Positions 21,641 through 33,480 of a DNA stretch of 64,000 bases are shown here, in pieces. The notes beneath the pieces are model-generated. The model was not told where the DNA came from and did no database searches. It saw only the letters and a program-made list of their open reading frames with translations. Origin of the DNA: Patella vulgata (lineage: Eukaryota > Mollusca > Gastropoda > Patellidae); contig NC_065882.2 in NCBI RefSeq assembly GCF_932274485.2, positions 35,124,593-35,188,592 on the forward strand. Direction: 5' to 3'. Both the position numbers and the translations under genes were made by a program. Numbering within the stretch: position 1 is the first letter of the stretch; every line of letters starts with the position of its first letter.

Positions 21641-23068
21641 TTGCTCTGTTTCGGTGATTTTGGACATTTCGCATTGTCGCAGAACGTTCAAAATATCTTT
21701 ATTCTATAAGTCACACAAACTTTCCCAGTAAAACCGAAGACTTCGTAACGACGCGACAAGCAGTTGCTGAGATCTGATCAAAATAAAAGAAGAAACATAT
21801 TAGTAATGACGGATTTCACCGGTGCCACGTTACCCTTGAACTTATGCCACTTTCGGTGTCACGTTACCCTTGAACTTATGTCACTTCCGGTACAAATGAA
21901 ATCGTTAAACTCAACCAAATCAAGCAATATCAATTCCATTTATACATTTGTTACCATGTGTTACATATGTCAAAAAAGTGATCCTGACGAAATTTGTTAC
22001 TAACTTACCGCTAAGTTAGCTGACTTTCTAATGGGAAATTAAAATCCGAAAAAAAAATTAATATAGTGATCTTGACAAAATTGGATATTTCTCGACAAGG
22101 ACAGATGCCAGAAGCAACTTTAGGAGATCTATATGATCGTATTGATCCAATCTATATGTCCTTTGGAATCAAATATCATGTTAAGCGAATAATATATATA
22201 ACTCACTTCAAAAAATATTTGTTTTGAAGGCTAAACATACCATTTTTGCCAAAATGAAATTACTTCCGGTGATAATGAAAATGTTAAAATAGTTCTATGA
22301 AATCATAAATGGCAAAAGGCATCACATTTTATGAAAAACGAATAATAATTGACACTTGTATGGACCAAAAACCCTGAAAAGTGACGTGTAGAAAATGGTC
22401 TATTTCTCTGCAACCGTACAAGCTAGAAACCATTTTGTGGTATCTGTATTATCTTATCGGTTCATTCTATTAGATGATTTAAATCAAATATCATAATTTT
22501 AAAACATTACAAATCAGACTCACTTGAATAGAATATCTGTTTTGGGGGCTAAAAGTACAGTTTTTGCCCAAATGACGTCATTTCCGGTGACATTGAAGAT
22601 GTAAAATTTGCTTGACGTAGTCAAAATTGGCATTAGGCATCAAATGGTAAAAAAAAATCGAATGACAATTGACTCTTTTACAAGCAAAATAACGTGAAAA
22701 GTGACGCATTCAAAATTGCCTATTTCTCGACAACTGTTAATATTACAAATTATTTTTGACATACATTGTCTTCGTTTGGATTATTGCTGCAGGTTTATGA
22801 AAGTTGTCAAAAAAAAATTAAAATTTTAAAAGCCTGAATGCATTGTAAATAGCTCATTTTCACACTTTAAATCAAAATGGCGCAGATACAAAACTGAAAT
22901 AAAAAAAAAACCGAGCCCGAAACATTTTGCGTCTTCAGTAGGAGCATTCGTCTTGACCTTTTAGATTTGTAAACATTAATATTTTCTTTTGAAAAGACAT
23001 TTCGACACGTCAAAATTGAAGTTTTGGACAAAATTACGACACTTCCGTTCCCGACAGTTAGAAACCAT
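21641..23068 (+). repeat. Repeat family B (+), left of the DIRS insertion
   Basis: Begins with 'ggacatttcgcattgtcgca' and 'gacgcgacaagcagttgctg', shared with 28,970-29,045 and reversed at 45,830-45,910. It then runs through diverged subunits of about 350 bases, each holding a 'tcacttccggtgacaatgaaaatgtt'-like site and 'ttctcgacaactgt'. Two short 'cacgttacccttgaactta' copies stand at 21,827 and 21,861. The reverse of the first subunit closes the 55,235-56,515 copy. Non-coding. Confidence 0.8.
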
Positions 23069-23134
23069 AATTATATCTTACCATGACGTAAGCTTATGGT
23101 ATCCCATGAGATGCGTACGCAGCTTCACTTCATT
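23069..23134 (+). repeat. DIRS left inverted terminal repeat
   Basis: About 66 bases containing 'cttaccatgacgtaagctta' and 'gatgcgtacgcagcttcact'. The inverted partner at about 27,925-27,992 is similar but not identical (for instance 'cgagcttagggat' in place of 'gtaagcttatggta'). Confidence 0.88.
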
Positions 23135-23351
23135 AGTGCACTAAGCTTCGGACATGCTAGACGTGTCCTTCTTCCTCTACAGTTTTTAGAACTTCAATAA
23201 GTCCTAAAAACTTGATTCTCCCATTTGCTATATTTCGTAATCGAAATAGCATTTTAACTTGAAATATAATTATTCCTTGGGAGTTTTTTACACGTTGATA
23301 AATAATAAAACGTCGTATTTAGTAATTTTCTCGTACACGAGATTTTGCAAA

Positions 23352-24719
23352 ATGGCGGAATCGGCAAATTCTATCGCCGCTGCAGATGGGGATTTCAACT
23401 TCGCTGAGACTGTCTTCGACAAGAATAGAACCCCTAAAGATGATTCAAATAAAAGGAAAAGGCCAGCAAATAAAGTTAAACCGGCCAAAAGCAAACCTGA
23501 ACAATTTCAAAAAGGCAAAGGTGTTGAACCGATTGTAGTCGACGATACTGAAGAAACCGGTTTGCCGTCGCCATCGGGGAAAAAATCTAGTCTTCCCAGT
23601 TTGGAAAAAGAAGACGATGGGCATGGGATATCGTTAACATTTTTTAGAAATGAAATGGACAAATTTCGTTACGAATTAAAAAATTTAATTGGCGAAGCCG
23701 TAAGCGGCGCAGCTGGTCAATCCCTCGGAGGCACAAGCGACCAAAACCTTAAACAACATGGCCGTCGAAGAACTCATTCTTATTCCGACGAAACTGATGA
23801 CGATTCTTCTGTCTTGACTCAAAATCGTTTTAAAATACCCAAATTATCGGATAACAAGGACAGTGGTGACGTCGCTGTCGAAGAACAGGTCGACGAACTT
23901 TTCCAAGAAGACCAAAGTCGCAATAAGAATTATTTGGCCGACGAGGACCACGAATTTGAAGACAGTCTCGAGACTGATTATGCCATAACTGACGATGTCG
24001 GGAAGGATATCAATCCTAAAATAGCTAGTATCATAAACAATATGTTTGCTACTATTATGCCTACTGAGAATTTGTCAAGTATTTTGGATAAATATTCTGA
24101 AAGACCTGGTAATCTCAACATCTGGTTACCTGCTGTAAACAAAGAAGTGTGGAATAGACTGCAACCTAGTTCCAGGTCTCAAGATTTAAATCTACAAAAA
24201 TTTAGCAACAAGCTCGTTAGATGCAGTTATACATTAGCCACGCTAGCCGATGATTTAATGAATTTGAGAAAATCATGCCCTACAGATAAACAATCAGATT
24301 TTAAAGGGGCTATAAAGAAAGTTTTGGACACGGTGGCTATCATGAGTGCTACTTCTCAGGATTATAGTCAGCAAAGGCGGTCGGCTCTGAGAAACGATAA
24401 TTTTGACTTGGCTGGGCAGGTGTGTGCTGCCTCTAATAACTTTGATGTTGGTGGTTCACCGAAGTTATTGTTTGGAGATGACTTGCCAAGGAAAATTAAA
24501 GAATACAAGGAAGCTAACTTGATTTCAACACGAAGATCATCTAATTATTCCTCAAATTACAAGTTCCAACATACCTCGAACCAAGCCCGTTCATACAAAG
24601 GCAGTTCCCAATACTCAGATAAAGGGAAATCTTTTTTAGGACATCGCAAGACCTACCAAAAGGGAGGCGGGTCCAAGTCAAGTTACCAGAAATCCTGGAA
24701 GTACGACAAGAAGAAATAA
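23352..24719 (+). CDS. DIRS gag-like ORF1
   Basis: An acidic, lysine- and serine-rich protein of about 455 residues if it starts at the methionine MAESANS, which has a good context (gcaaaATGG); a longer upstream start at 23,259 is possible. The first third is low-complexity and charged with a KRKRP-like basic stretch. The middle holds a more structured helical part (NIWLPAVNKEVWNRL, LATLADDLMNLRK). The end is rich in Ser, Tyr, Lys and Gly. No zinc knuckle is visible. Its position before the RT region and its composition fit the first ORF of DIRS elements. Function is inferred from position. Confidence 0.7.
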   Translation: MAESANSIAAADGDFNFAETVFDKNRTPKDDSNKRKRPANKVKPAKSKPEQFQKGKGVEPIVVDDTEETGLPSPSGKKSSLPSLEKEDDGHGISLTFFRNEMDKFRYELKNLIGEAVSGAAGQSLGGTSDQNLKQHGRRRTHSYSDETDDDSSVLTQNRFKIPKLSDNKDSGDVAVEEQVDELFQEDQSRNKNYLADEDHEFEDSLETDYAITDDVGKDINPKIASIINNMFATIMPTENLSSILDKYSERPGNLNIWLPAVNKEVWNRLQPSSRSQDLNLQKFSNKLVRCSYTLATLADDLMNLRKSCPTDKQSDFKGAIKKVLDTVAIMSATSQDYSQQRRSALRNDNFDLAGQVCAASNNFDVGGSPKLLFGDDLPRKIKEYKEANLISTRRSSNYSSNYKFQHTSNQARSYKGSSQYSDKGKSFLGHRKTYQKGGGSKSSYQKSWKYDKKK

Positions 24720-24742
24720 ATCTTCAAAATTCGGATGAGAGC

Positions 24743-26835
24743 TTGGTAAGTAGTATCCTAAAATCTACGGATTGGGATCAATTTATGGGGCTATGTAATG
24801 CCCTTTTGCCTGTATTGCGAAAAAATTTCAAGGCTGGTAATTTGAGAAATAACCTTGTATTTTGGAACACCTTGTCTTCGGACAAATTCATATTAAATAC
24901 AATTTGTGGTGCTGAACTTGAACTTTCAAAGTTGCCCGAACAATTCTATGTTCCTTCTCAATATAAATTTGGTGAAAATAAAAAATTTCATATCTCTCTG
25001 GCATTAAATAAATTGCTGGACAAAAATATTGTTGAGAAATCAGAACATGAGCCTACCGAATTTATTTCAAATATCTTTACCCGACTCAAAAAAGATGGCT
25101 CTTTAAGAATTATATTGGATCTTAAAGAGTTGAATGAGCATGTGGTATATCATCATTTTAAAATGGATTTACTGCAGCACGCTATTGACTTGATAACTCC
25201 AGGTTGTTATTTAGCTTCAATCGATTGGAGTGAAGCTTACTTTTCAGTCCCTGTTAGACGTTCTGACAGGAAGTACTTGAAGTTTATGTGGGAAGGAATT
25301 CTATACCAATTTACTTGTTTACCTATTGGTTTAAGTTCAGCACCCCGAATTTTTACAAAACTAACCAAAGTGTTGTTTTCGGAACTACGGAAATTGGGAC
25401 ACATGAGTACGTCTTTTATTGATGACTCACTTTTGGTTGGAGACAATTCAGCGGATTGTCGAGCAAATGTTTTGGACACTGTGAAATTTTCTCTGCAATC
25501 AGGTTTTACAATTAATCCAGAAAAATCTATTTTTGAACCAACACAAAGAATTGTGTATTTGGGATTTATTTTAGATTCTCTTGATATGACAATTAGGCTT
25601 ACTCCAGAGAAAGCTAATAAAATTAAATGTGCATGCGAAATTGCATTGTCTTCAGATAAGATAAAAATTCGATATTTAGCTGAGGTTGTGGGCCTCATGG
25701 TTTCTGCTTTTCCTGGAGTAAGGCTTGCACAGTTATATTATCGTAGATGTGATAATTTTAAAACATCTGCACTGAAAATTCATAAAGGAAAATTTGACGA
25801 ATTGATTGAAATTCCTGATGAATGCAAGAAGGATTTAAGCTGGTGGATCCAACATATTGAAAGCGAGTATAAATCTCTTAGTTCTTGTAAACCTTCCATC
25901 ATCCTTCAGTCAGATGCCTCCAAAAAAGGATGGGGGGCGTATTGATTGGTGGGGGTGCATCTGGAGGTCTGTGGTCAGATATTGAAAAGAATAAACACAT
26001 AAACGAGTTAGAAATATTAGCTGCAAAGTTTGCTTTGATGACGTTCTGTCAAAATATGACAGATTCTCACATTCAGTTGCAGATTGACAACACAACTGCT
26101 GTCGCTTATGTTAATGCTCAAGGTGGTAAAGTAGCTCCATACAATATGATAATACGTGAAATGTTCGATTGGACAATAAAGAAAAATATAACTTTAACGG
26201 CTACCTACATTCCTGGGGTATTGAACGTGGAGGCTGATTTCCAAAGTAGGACCTCTCACGACAATTCTGAGTGGCGATTGGATCCACTTGTTTTCAGGAA
26301 GATCAGTGAATTCTGGGGTGTTCCTGGTATAGATTTGTTTGCATCTAGGATCAATTCACAGTTCCCTGTGTATTTTTCATTCAAGCCTGATCCTAAAGCA
26401 AAAGCTGTGGATGCTTTTTCTGTCTCCTGGGAAAATTATGATTTCTATGCTTTTCCCCCCTTTTGTTTGATAGGGAAAATTTTGAAGAAAATTGAGCAGG
26501 ACAAAGCACAAGGAATTCTTGTTCTACCTTGGTGGCCCACTCAACACTGGTTCTCCAAATTGCTTCGCTTATTAATAGATTTTCCTTTTGTTTTGCCTAG
26601 AACAGAAGACATATTAACTCATCCACACAGAGAAGTAACAGAACTACCCAGAATGAAGCTGTTGGCAGTGTTAGTGTCGGGAGTGCCTACACATCATATT
26701 CACTTTCTTCAGAAGCTAAGAAAATCCTGTCAAGTTCTTGGAGAGACTCCACCAAAAAGCAATACCAGTGTTATATCAAACAGTGGTTTACATACTGTGC
26801 TGAAAGGAGTTGTGATCCCTTTTCGCCAGCTGTAG
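24743..26835 (+). pseudogene. DIRS RT / RNase H / methyltransferase-like region
   Basis: The RT domain holds KKDGSLRIILDLKELNEHV, a LPIGLSSAPRIFTKL block, the catalytic FIDDSLL and YLGFILDS. It is followed by RNase H blocks (SDASKKGWGAY, ELEILAAKFAL, IDNTTAVAYVN, YIPGVLNVEADFQSR). Then comes the conserved block with GIDLFASRINSQFPVYFS, PDPKAKAVDAFSVSW and FYAFPPF, the methyltransferase-like or unknown domain that DIRS elements carry between RNase H and the recombinase. The region is broken rather than fully open. It copies the element's RNA in the family's known life cycle. Confidence 0.88.
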
Positions 26836-26840
26836 AATTT

Positions 26841-27624
26841 GTGATCGAGTTTTTAACCTTTTTGTTTAATAAAGGCCTACGGTATAGTGCCATTAATACA
26901 GCTCGTTCTGCGTTATCAACTGTTGTGTTTATAGATAATAAACCGGCGGGAACTGCACCAATTGTTATCAGATTCCTAAAAGGAGTATTTAATTTACGAC
27001 CTTCGATGCCGAGGAACCAGGTGTCGTGGGACATTAATTTAGTTTTGAATTATATAAAGAAAATTTCTCCAGTGAAGAAAATTTCTACCAAAATGTTGAC
27101 TTTTAAGTTGTTAGCCTTAATTGCTATTTTATCGAGCCAAAGGATTCAGAGTTTTCAGTTGTTAGATATAAGGAACATTACTGTCACTAAATCCGCTCTG
27201 AGAATAAGATTTGGTGATTTATTAAAACAATCAAGACCAAGTTTTCAACAAAAAGAGCTGGTTTTGAAAGGATTTCCTCCAGATAGGAGAATATATTGCT
27301 AGAACTGAAACTTTAAGGGGAGATAATTCAAGCCTGTTTTTAGGTTTGGTTAAACCCTATTTACCTGTTTCAAAAGACACTATCGCTAGATGGATCAAGA
27401 CAGTGTTAATGTTTTCTGGTGTGGACACTAAGATATTTGTTCCGTACAGTATTCGTTCAGCTGCTAGCAGTGCAGCATGTAGGGCTAAAGTACCTATAAA
27501 CACTATTTTAAGTACTGGTGGTTGGTCAAAAGAGACTACTTTTAGTAAATTTTACAATAAACCAATCCAAAAGGAAGGTGTGTTCAGTGATAAACTTCTC
27601 CATGCTAATAAACTTAATGTGTAG
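26841..27624 (+). pseudogene. DIRS tyrosine recombinase region
   Basis: Phage-integrase-like recombinase. Blocks recognised: LLALIAILSSQRIQSFQLLD (region of the first catalytic Arg), PYSIRSAASSAACRA (region of the second Arg) and GWSKETTFSKFYNKP (region of the nucleophilic Tyr). It would insert the circular DNA copy. It stands after the RT region and before the internal complementary region, as in the family. Broken rather than fully open. Confidence 0.85.
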
Positions 27625-27711
27625 AAGTGAGAAAAATGTGAATGTTTTGTTGATTATTCTCAATAAAATTTTGTAATGTTTTAACCTGTTCATGGTCACA
27701 ACTTTAAATAT

Positions 27712-27832
27712 CTCATGGGATACCATAAGCTTACGTCATGGTAAGATATAATTTAAAAATTAAACGAGACTTACTTGTAAGGAGAAGTTTGATTGTAATT
27801 ATATCTTGCCATGACGAGCTTAGGGATCACAT
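27712..27832 (+). repeat. DIRS internal complementary region
   Basis: Its first 44 bases are the exact complement of the outer end of the left terminal repeat. Its remaining roughly 80 bases are the exact complement of the outer end of the right terminal repeat (27,952-28,034). This joint complement is what DIRS elements are thought to use as a template bridge to rebuild their ends in the circular form. Confidence 0.92.
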
Positions 27833-27924
27833 GCCCTCCCTTGTTGGAGTAATTTAGTTTTTGTGATTCCTATCCCTCCCATGGTTAACTGGTTTTACGT
27901 TTCTTGTAACCATTCACACTTTGA

Positions 27925-28034
27925 AGAATGAAGTGAAGCTGCGTACGCATCTCATGTGATCCCTAAGCTCGTCATGGCAAGATATAATTACAATCAAACT
28001 TCTCCTTACAAGTAAGTCTCGTTTAATTTTTAAA
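27925..28034 (+). repeat. DIRS right inverted terminal repeat
   Basis: Begins 'aatgaagtgaagctgcgtac', the complement of the left repeat's inner part, and ends 'gtctcgtttaatttttaa'. With 27,752-27,832 it can form a perfect stem of about 81 bases around a 120-base loop. Confidence 0.88.
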
Positions 28035-28880
28035 TTTTGTGATATCTATATGACCGTAGGAATTCTATTAAGACCAAAAGTTGAAATTTTTAATATTGAT
28101 TTTAAAGGTTAAAAATATAAATTTTGACAAAAATGGCGTCACTTCCGCTGACAATGAAAATGTTAAATTGGTTTGACCTAATCAAAAGTGACATTAGATA
28201 TCAAATGGTGTCACTTTCATGGAAATCCAATAATAATTGACTATTTTACAGGAAAAATAACGAAAACAGTGACTTATTTCTAGGCAACTGTTTATATTCC
28301 AAACTAATATTAACATACATTTTCTTCGTATGGATTATAGCTACAAGTTTATAAAAGCCTGAATGGGTTGTAAATAGCTCAATTTTACACCCTTTTTCAC
28401 CTCGAATTTGCCCAGAAATGAAATCGAAATTAAAAAAACTCCGCTCACTATTTTTTGCTCTTTTAAAAGGCACTCTCTTTTAGTGACATCAGTTTTTTTA
28501 AAAAAAAGACTATTTGCTTTCTAAAAGTGGTACGGAACTGTCAAAATTGCAGTTTTTGGTAAAATTATGCCACTTCCGGTGTCGACAGGAAATTCTGCCG
28601 GTAACAAAAAAAATGACAATTGTTTTAAACAAATCGAAGAATAAATAATTAATCTAGGATTGAAAAACTGAATTAGCCAATGGCGGCCAAGGAAAATTAT
28701 TGAGACAATAAAATTCCAATTCAGATGACTCTTTAATTCTGTGTAAAGTACCGCCAATAAATATTCATAAATAAAAAAAGTTTTCTGTAAAAATTTAAAT
28801 TTCCTAAATTCGGCGCCTAATATCTGCGAAGATTTGACGAAAATCAAAAATCAAAGGTAAGGTAGCTATGTGCCCTGTGC
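28035..28880 (+). repeat. Repeat family B (+), right of the DIRS insertion
   Basis: Continues the B unit interrupted by the DIRS element, with 'gtgatatctatatgaccgta', 'gcgtcacttccgctgacaat', 'cacttccggtgtcgacagga' and 'ccaatggcggccaaggaaaat'. The same order is found reversed at 45,990-46,960 and 52,690-53,450. The 75- and 108-codon minus-strand open frames are chance. Confidence 0.8.
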
Positions 28881-30956
28881 CAAAATGCATCGAAAGTTAA
28901 AATCCGACGATTATTGTTAAAATTACTGCAATATTTCTAAAAACGACACCTTCGATGATTTCGGACATTTCGCATTTTCGCAGAACGTTCACTTTCCTAG
29001 TAAACCCGAAGAAATTGTAACGATGCGACAAGCAGTTGCTAAGATCTAATCAAAATGGTAAAAGAATAATAATAAGAAGAAGAAGAATAATCTTCACAAA
29101 AACAATAGTGTTTCACACAAGCTACGCAGTGTAAAACCCTAATAATCCGAACAAAAACAATAGTGTTTCACACAAGCTATGCATCATGAAACCCTAATAA
29201 TTTTGGTAATAACAATAGTATTTCAGACGAAAGTCTGAAAGCCTAGCTATACCTGCATGACAGTGCTGAATCGGCTTTCAGGCAACAGACCCGAAGGAAT
29301 CATACGAGAGTGTATTCACAGGGCTATCCAACGATAATTTAGCGGTTTCTATTCGGTAATATCCGACAGAGAAATCGCGTTTTTCGCAAAAATCTTCATT
29401 TTTTGGCATTTTTTTTCTCCAAAATATCGGTTAATTTTCCCACTACTTCCGGGTTTACAGATCATTGTCGGGATACTTTTAACACACGACGTTGGAACTT
29501 AACTTCCTGTACCAGAAGTTTCAGAAACATCCATCCATTCAAAAAAAAGATTAGAAGTGCATTTTCAGTTATTTAGCGATTATTCAACTTTTTTCAAAGA
29601 TTGGGGCCATATTAAGACCCTTTATATCAGACTGAGGCTTTTACTTTGAATTCACACAATAGACCACCGAGTTTAAAAGTTCTTCAGATAAAAGCGTCTG
29701 AATAGGCTCCAAAAAGGAAAATACTAGATTTTCAACGTCCCATAATATATTGCCTAACCAGCGAATTTGTACCATTTGGATGTTATAAGATCGTCCATTA
29801 TTCGGGCTATCCAATGACATTTTAGTTGTTTTGATTTGGTGAAATCTAGCGGAGTAATCACTTTTTTCGCAAGTGCACCATTTTTTTCCTTTTTTATTTT
29901 CTTTTTTTGAAAATATCAGATATGTTTTCGACTACTTCCGGTTTTTTGGAGCATTGTGGGAATGGCTCTAACAAGTTGTTGGGATACTTAACTTTCTGTA
30001 CCAGGAGTTTCAGAAACATACATTGAGCTGTTTTCAAGAAAAAGAAAAATAGAAAACCATTATCAGTAATTTAAGGATTTTTCAACTTTTTTCAAAGTTT
30101 GAGGCTCTTTGTGGGCCATTTATATCATTTCAAGTCTTTTACGTTTGGATGCACACCCTAGACCACCGATAAAAGTCTCAGTTAGGGAATTCTAAGGAAA
30201 AAAATGCGTAGTTTTCGAGATAAAGGCGTCTCAAAAGGCTCCAAATTGAAAAATACTAGATTTTCGGCGTACCATAATTTATTTCCTATCTATTCGTATC
30301 AATTGGATGCCATATGATAGTCCATAAATGGGACTATCGAACGACAGTTTAGTTGTTTTGATCTGCTGATATCTGACAGCGAAATCAAGTTTTTCGCATG
30401 AGCGGCGTTCTATAATGATATACTACATTATCTGATCAGATTAAATCACCCTTAGAAATCGTAAGCTCAAAAGTGCCATAAATGCAAAAATGTCAAAATA
30501 TCAAAAATTAAATTTAATAACTCAATACATATTATACATCGTTAGAATCGTAATTAGGTCAGCAATCTGAATGTATAACTTTTCTTTTTGAAAATCTGTT
30601 ACTATAAAAATATAATAGAGCATTTTCCAAAATTTCACGATTTTTTGACATTTTTCGATTTTCAGTCCCTTTTGTTATGCTATTCCAGTTATTTCAAAGT
30701 CTTATTGGATGGCTTCATGCACAAGACTACCGCGGGGGCTCTCAATAGAGAAAATTTAAAAAAATATCATAGCTTAAGTTTTCGAAAATGCTCCAAATCA
30801 TAAAATACTTGATTTTCAGCGTGTCATATTTTGCTACCAGGTAACAGTATCCTTATAAATTGGGTATCATATTAAGACAGTCCAATCCTGTGCCATTCAA
30901 CGATACCTTAATTTGTTTAATCCGTTGATATCGGACGGAGGAATCTCGTTTTTCCC
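28881..30956 (-). repeat. 2,076-bp tandem duplication, first copy
   Basis: Contains the end of repeat B (to about 29,240, with an 'agaagaagaagaataatc' tract and two 'acaatagtgtttcacacaag' copies) and then repeat A in minus orientation with 'cttccggt'-type sites near 29,443 and 29,935. Every landmark recurs 2,076 bases downstream. Confidence 0.95.
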
Positions 30957-33032
30957 CAAAATGCATCGAAAGTTAAAATCCGACGATTATTGTTAAAATT
31001 ACTGCAATATTTCTAAAAACGACACCTTCGATGATTTCGGACATTTCGCATTTTCGCAGAACGTTCACTTTCCTAGTAAACCCGAAGAAATTGTAACGAT
31101 GCGACAAGCAGTTGCTAAGATCTAATCAAAATGGTAAAAGAATAATAATAAGAAGAAGAAGAATAATCTTCACAAAAACAATAGTGTTTCACACAAGCTA
31201 CGCAGTGTAAAACCCTAATAATCCGAACAAAAACAATAGTGTTTCACACAAGCTATGCATCATGAAACCCTAATAATTTTGGTAATAACAATAGTATTTC
31301 AGACGAAAGTCTGAAAGCCTAGCTATACCTGCATGACAGTGCTGAATCGGCTTTCAGGCAACAGACCCGAAGGAATCATACGAGAGTGTATTCACAGGGC
31401 TATCCAACGATAATTTAGCGGTTTCTATTCGGTAATATCCGACAGAGAAATCGCGTTTTTCGCAAAAATCTTCATTTTTTGGCATTTTTTTTCTCCAAAA
31501 TATCGGTTAATTTTCCCACTACTTCCGGGTTTACAGATCATTGTCGGGATACTTTTAACACACGACGTTGGAACTTAACTTCCTGTACCAGAAGTTTCAG
31601 AAACATCCATCCATTCAAAAAAAAGATTAGAAGTGCATTTTCAGTTATTTAGCGATTATTCAACTTTTTTCAAAGATTGGGGCCATATTAAGACCCTTTA
31701 TATCAGACTGAGGCTTTTACTTTGAATTCACACAATAGACCACCGAGTTTAAAAGTTCTTCAGATAAAAGCGTCTGAATAGGCTCCAAAAAGGAAAATAC
31801 TACATTTTCAACGTCCCATAATATATTGCCTAACCAGCGAATTTGTACCATTTGGATGTTATAAGATCGTCCATTATTCGGGCTATCCAATGACATTTTA
31901 GTTGTTTTGATTTGGTGAAATCTAGCGGAGTAATCACTTTTTTCGCAAGTGCACCATTTTTTTCCTTTTTTATTTTCTTTTTTTGAAAATATCAGATATG
32001 TTTTCGACTACTTCCGGTTTTTTGGAGCATTGTGGGAATGGCTCTAACAAGTTGTTGGGATACTTAACTTTCTGTACCAGGAGTTTCAGAAACATACATT
32101 GAGCTGTTTTCAAGAAAAAGAAAAATAGAAAACCATTATCAGTAATTTAAGGATTTTTCAACTTTTTTCAAAGTTTGAGGCTCTTTGTGGGCCATTTATA
32201 TCATTTCAAGTCTTTTACGTTTGGATGCACACCCTAGACCACCGATAAAAGTCTCAGTTAGGGAATTCTAAGGAAAAAAATGCGTAGTTTTCGAGATAAA
32301 GGCGTCTCAAAAGGCTCCAAATTGAAAAATACTAGATTTTCGGCGTACCATAATTTATTTCCTATCTATTCGTATCAATTGGATGCCATATGATAGTCCA
32401 TAAATGGGACTATCGAACGACAGTTTAGTTGTTTTGATCTGCTGATATCTGACAGCGAAATCAAGTTTTTCGCATGAGCGGCGTTCTATAATGATATACT
32501 ACATTATCTGATCAGATTAAATCACCCTTAGAAATCGTAAGCTCAAAAGTGCCATAAATGCAAAAATGTCAAAATATCAAAAATTAAATTTAATAACTCA
32601 ATACATATTATACATCGTTAGAATCGTAATTAGGTCAGCAATCTGAATGTATAACTTTTCTTTTTGAAAATCTGTTACTATAAAAATATAATAGAGCATT
32701 TTCCAAAATTTCACGATTTTTTGACATTTTTCGATTTTCAGTCCCTTTTGTTATGCTATTCCAGTTATTTCAAAGTCTTATTGGATGGCTTCATGCACAA
32801 GACTACCGCGGGGGCTCTCAATAGAGAAAATTTAAAAAAATATCATAGCTTAAGTTTTCGAAAATGCTCCAAATCATAAAATACTTGATTTTCAGCGTGT
32901 CATATTTTGCTACCAGGTAACAGTATCCTTATAAATTGGGTATCATATTAAGACAGTCCAATCCTGTGCCATTCAACGATACCTTAATTTGTTTAATCCG
33001 TTGATATCGGACGGAGGAATCTCGTTTTTCCC
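30957..33032 (-). repeat. 2,076-bp tandem duplication, second copy
   Basis: Matches the first copy throughout by eye. The one difference I found is 'actagatttt' (29,725) against 'actacatttt' (31,801). Both breakpoints lie at CCAAAA (28,880-28,885, 30,956-30,961 and 33,032-33,037), a six-base microhomology. The identical 71-codon open frames at 30,588 and 32,664 are within repeat A and are not genes. Confidence 0.95.
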
Positions 33033-33480
33033 CAAAACATACATTTTTTGCATTTTTTTCAAAATATCGGACAATATTTCGACTACTTCCGGTTTATGGA
33101 TCCTTGACGGGATAGGTTTAATAGATGGTTTGAGAGTATGACGTCATGATCCAGAAGATTTAGAAACATTGATTCGGGCTTTTAAAAAAATATAAGGAGA
33201 GCAAAATTGGTAGAAATTTCGAAAAAAAAAGAAAATTAAAGGGCGATACCTCTGAATGAAACTTATATGGCCGGAATAGGATGGACTTCAGGTATCCAAA
33301 AATGTAGGTCAAATTTGAACATTTTAAAAAAAAGAACAAAAATTGTTGGTCCCGAAATGACCTAGTTTGTGTCGAGTGGACATTAAACCCCATTTCTCTA
33401 TCTCTCTCATTACCCGAGTTGGTTAAAAAAAAAAAGGAAGATAGATTTTCATGATTCTGTAAATTGATCAGGTACTTCAG
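33033..33480 (-). repeat. Repeat family A (-), outer end
   Basis: Holds 'gactacttccggtttatgga' and then the A end block 'ctgaatgaaacttatatggc' and 'ggacttcaggtatccaaaaa', shared with 36,010-36,080 and 45,450-45,500. A piece 'cattaaaccccatttctcta' followed by 'tctctctc' at 33,384-33,411 resembles a SINE tail. Confidence 0.65.

Larger units (their letters stand above)
23069..28034 (+). mobile_element. DIRS-like tyrosine-recombinase retrotransposon
   Basis: About 4.97 kb. Parts in order: left inverted terminal repeat (from 23,069), gag-like ORF, RT / RNase H / methyltransferase-like region, tyrosine recombinase region, internal complementary region (27,712-27,832) and right inverted terminal repeat (to about 28,034). 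This is the textbook DIRS layout. The ends agree with the internal complementary region without a visible mismatch, so the copy is young. It carries a small number of breaks (about two or three) and is best treated as a recent fossil. It sits in a repeat B unit, whose uninterrupted form at 22,430-22,450 gives the empty site; there is no target duplication, as expected for recombinase-mediated insertion. Confidence 0.92.

Noticed and set aside
30588-32879. Two identical 71-codon frames
   Set aside because: They are one chance frame in repeat A copied by the 2,076-bp duplication.
28881-33032. Pair of long terminal repeats
   Set aside because: The two copies abut directly with nothing between them and contain internal tandem subunits; no primer-binding site or coding region lies between.
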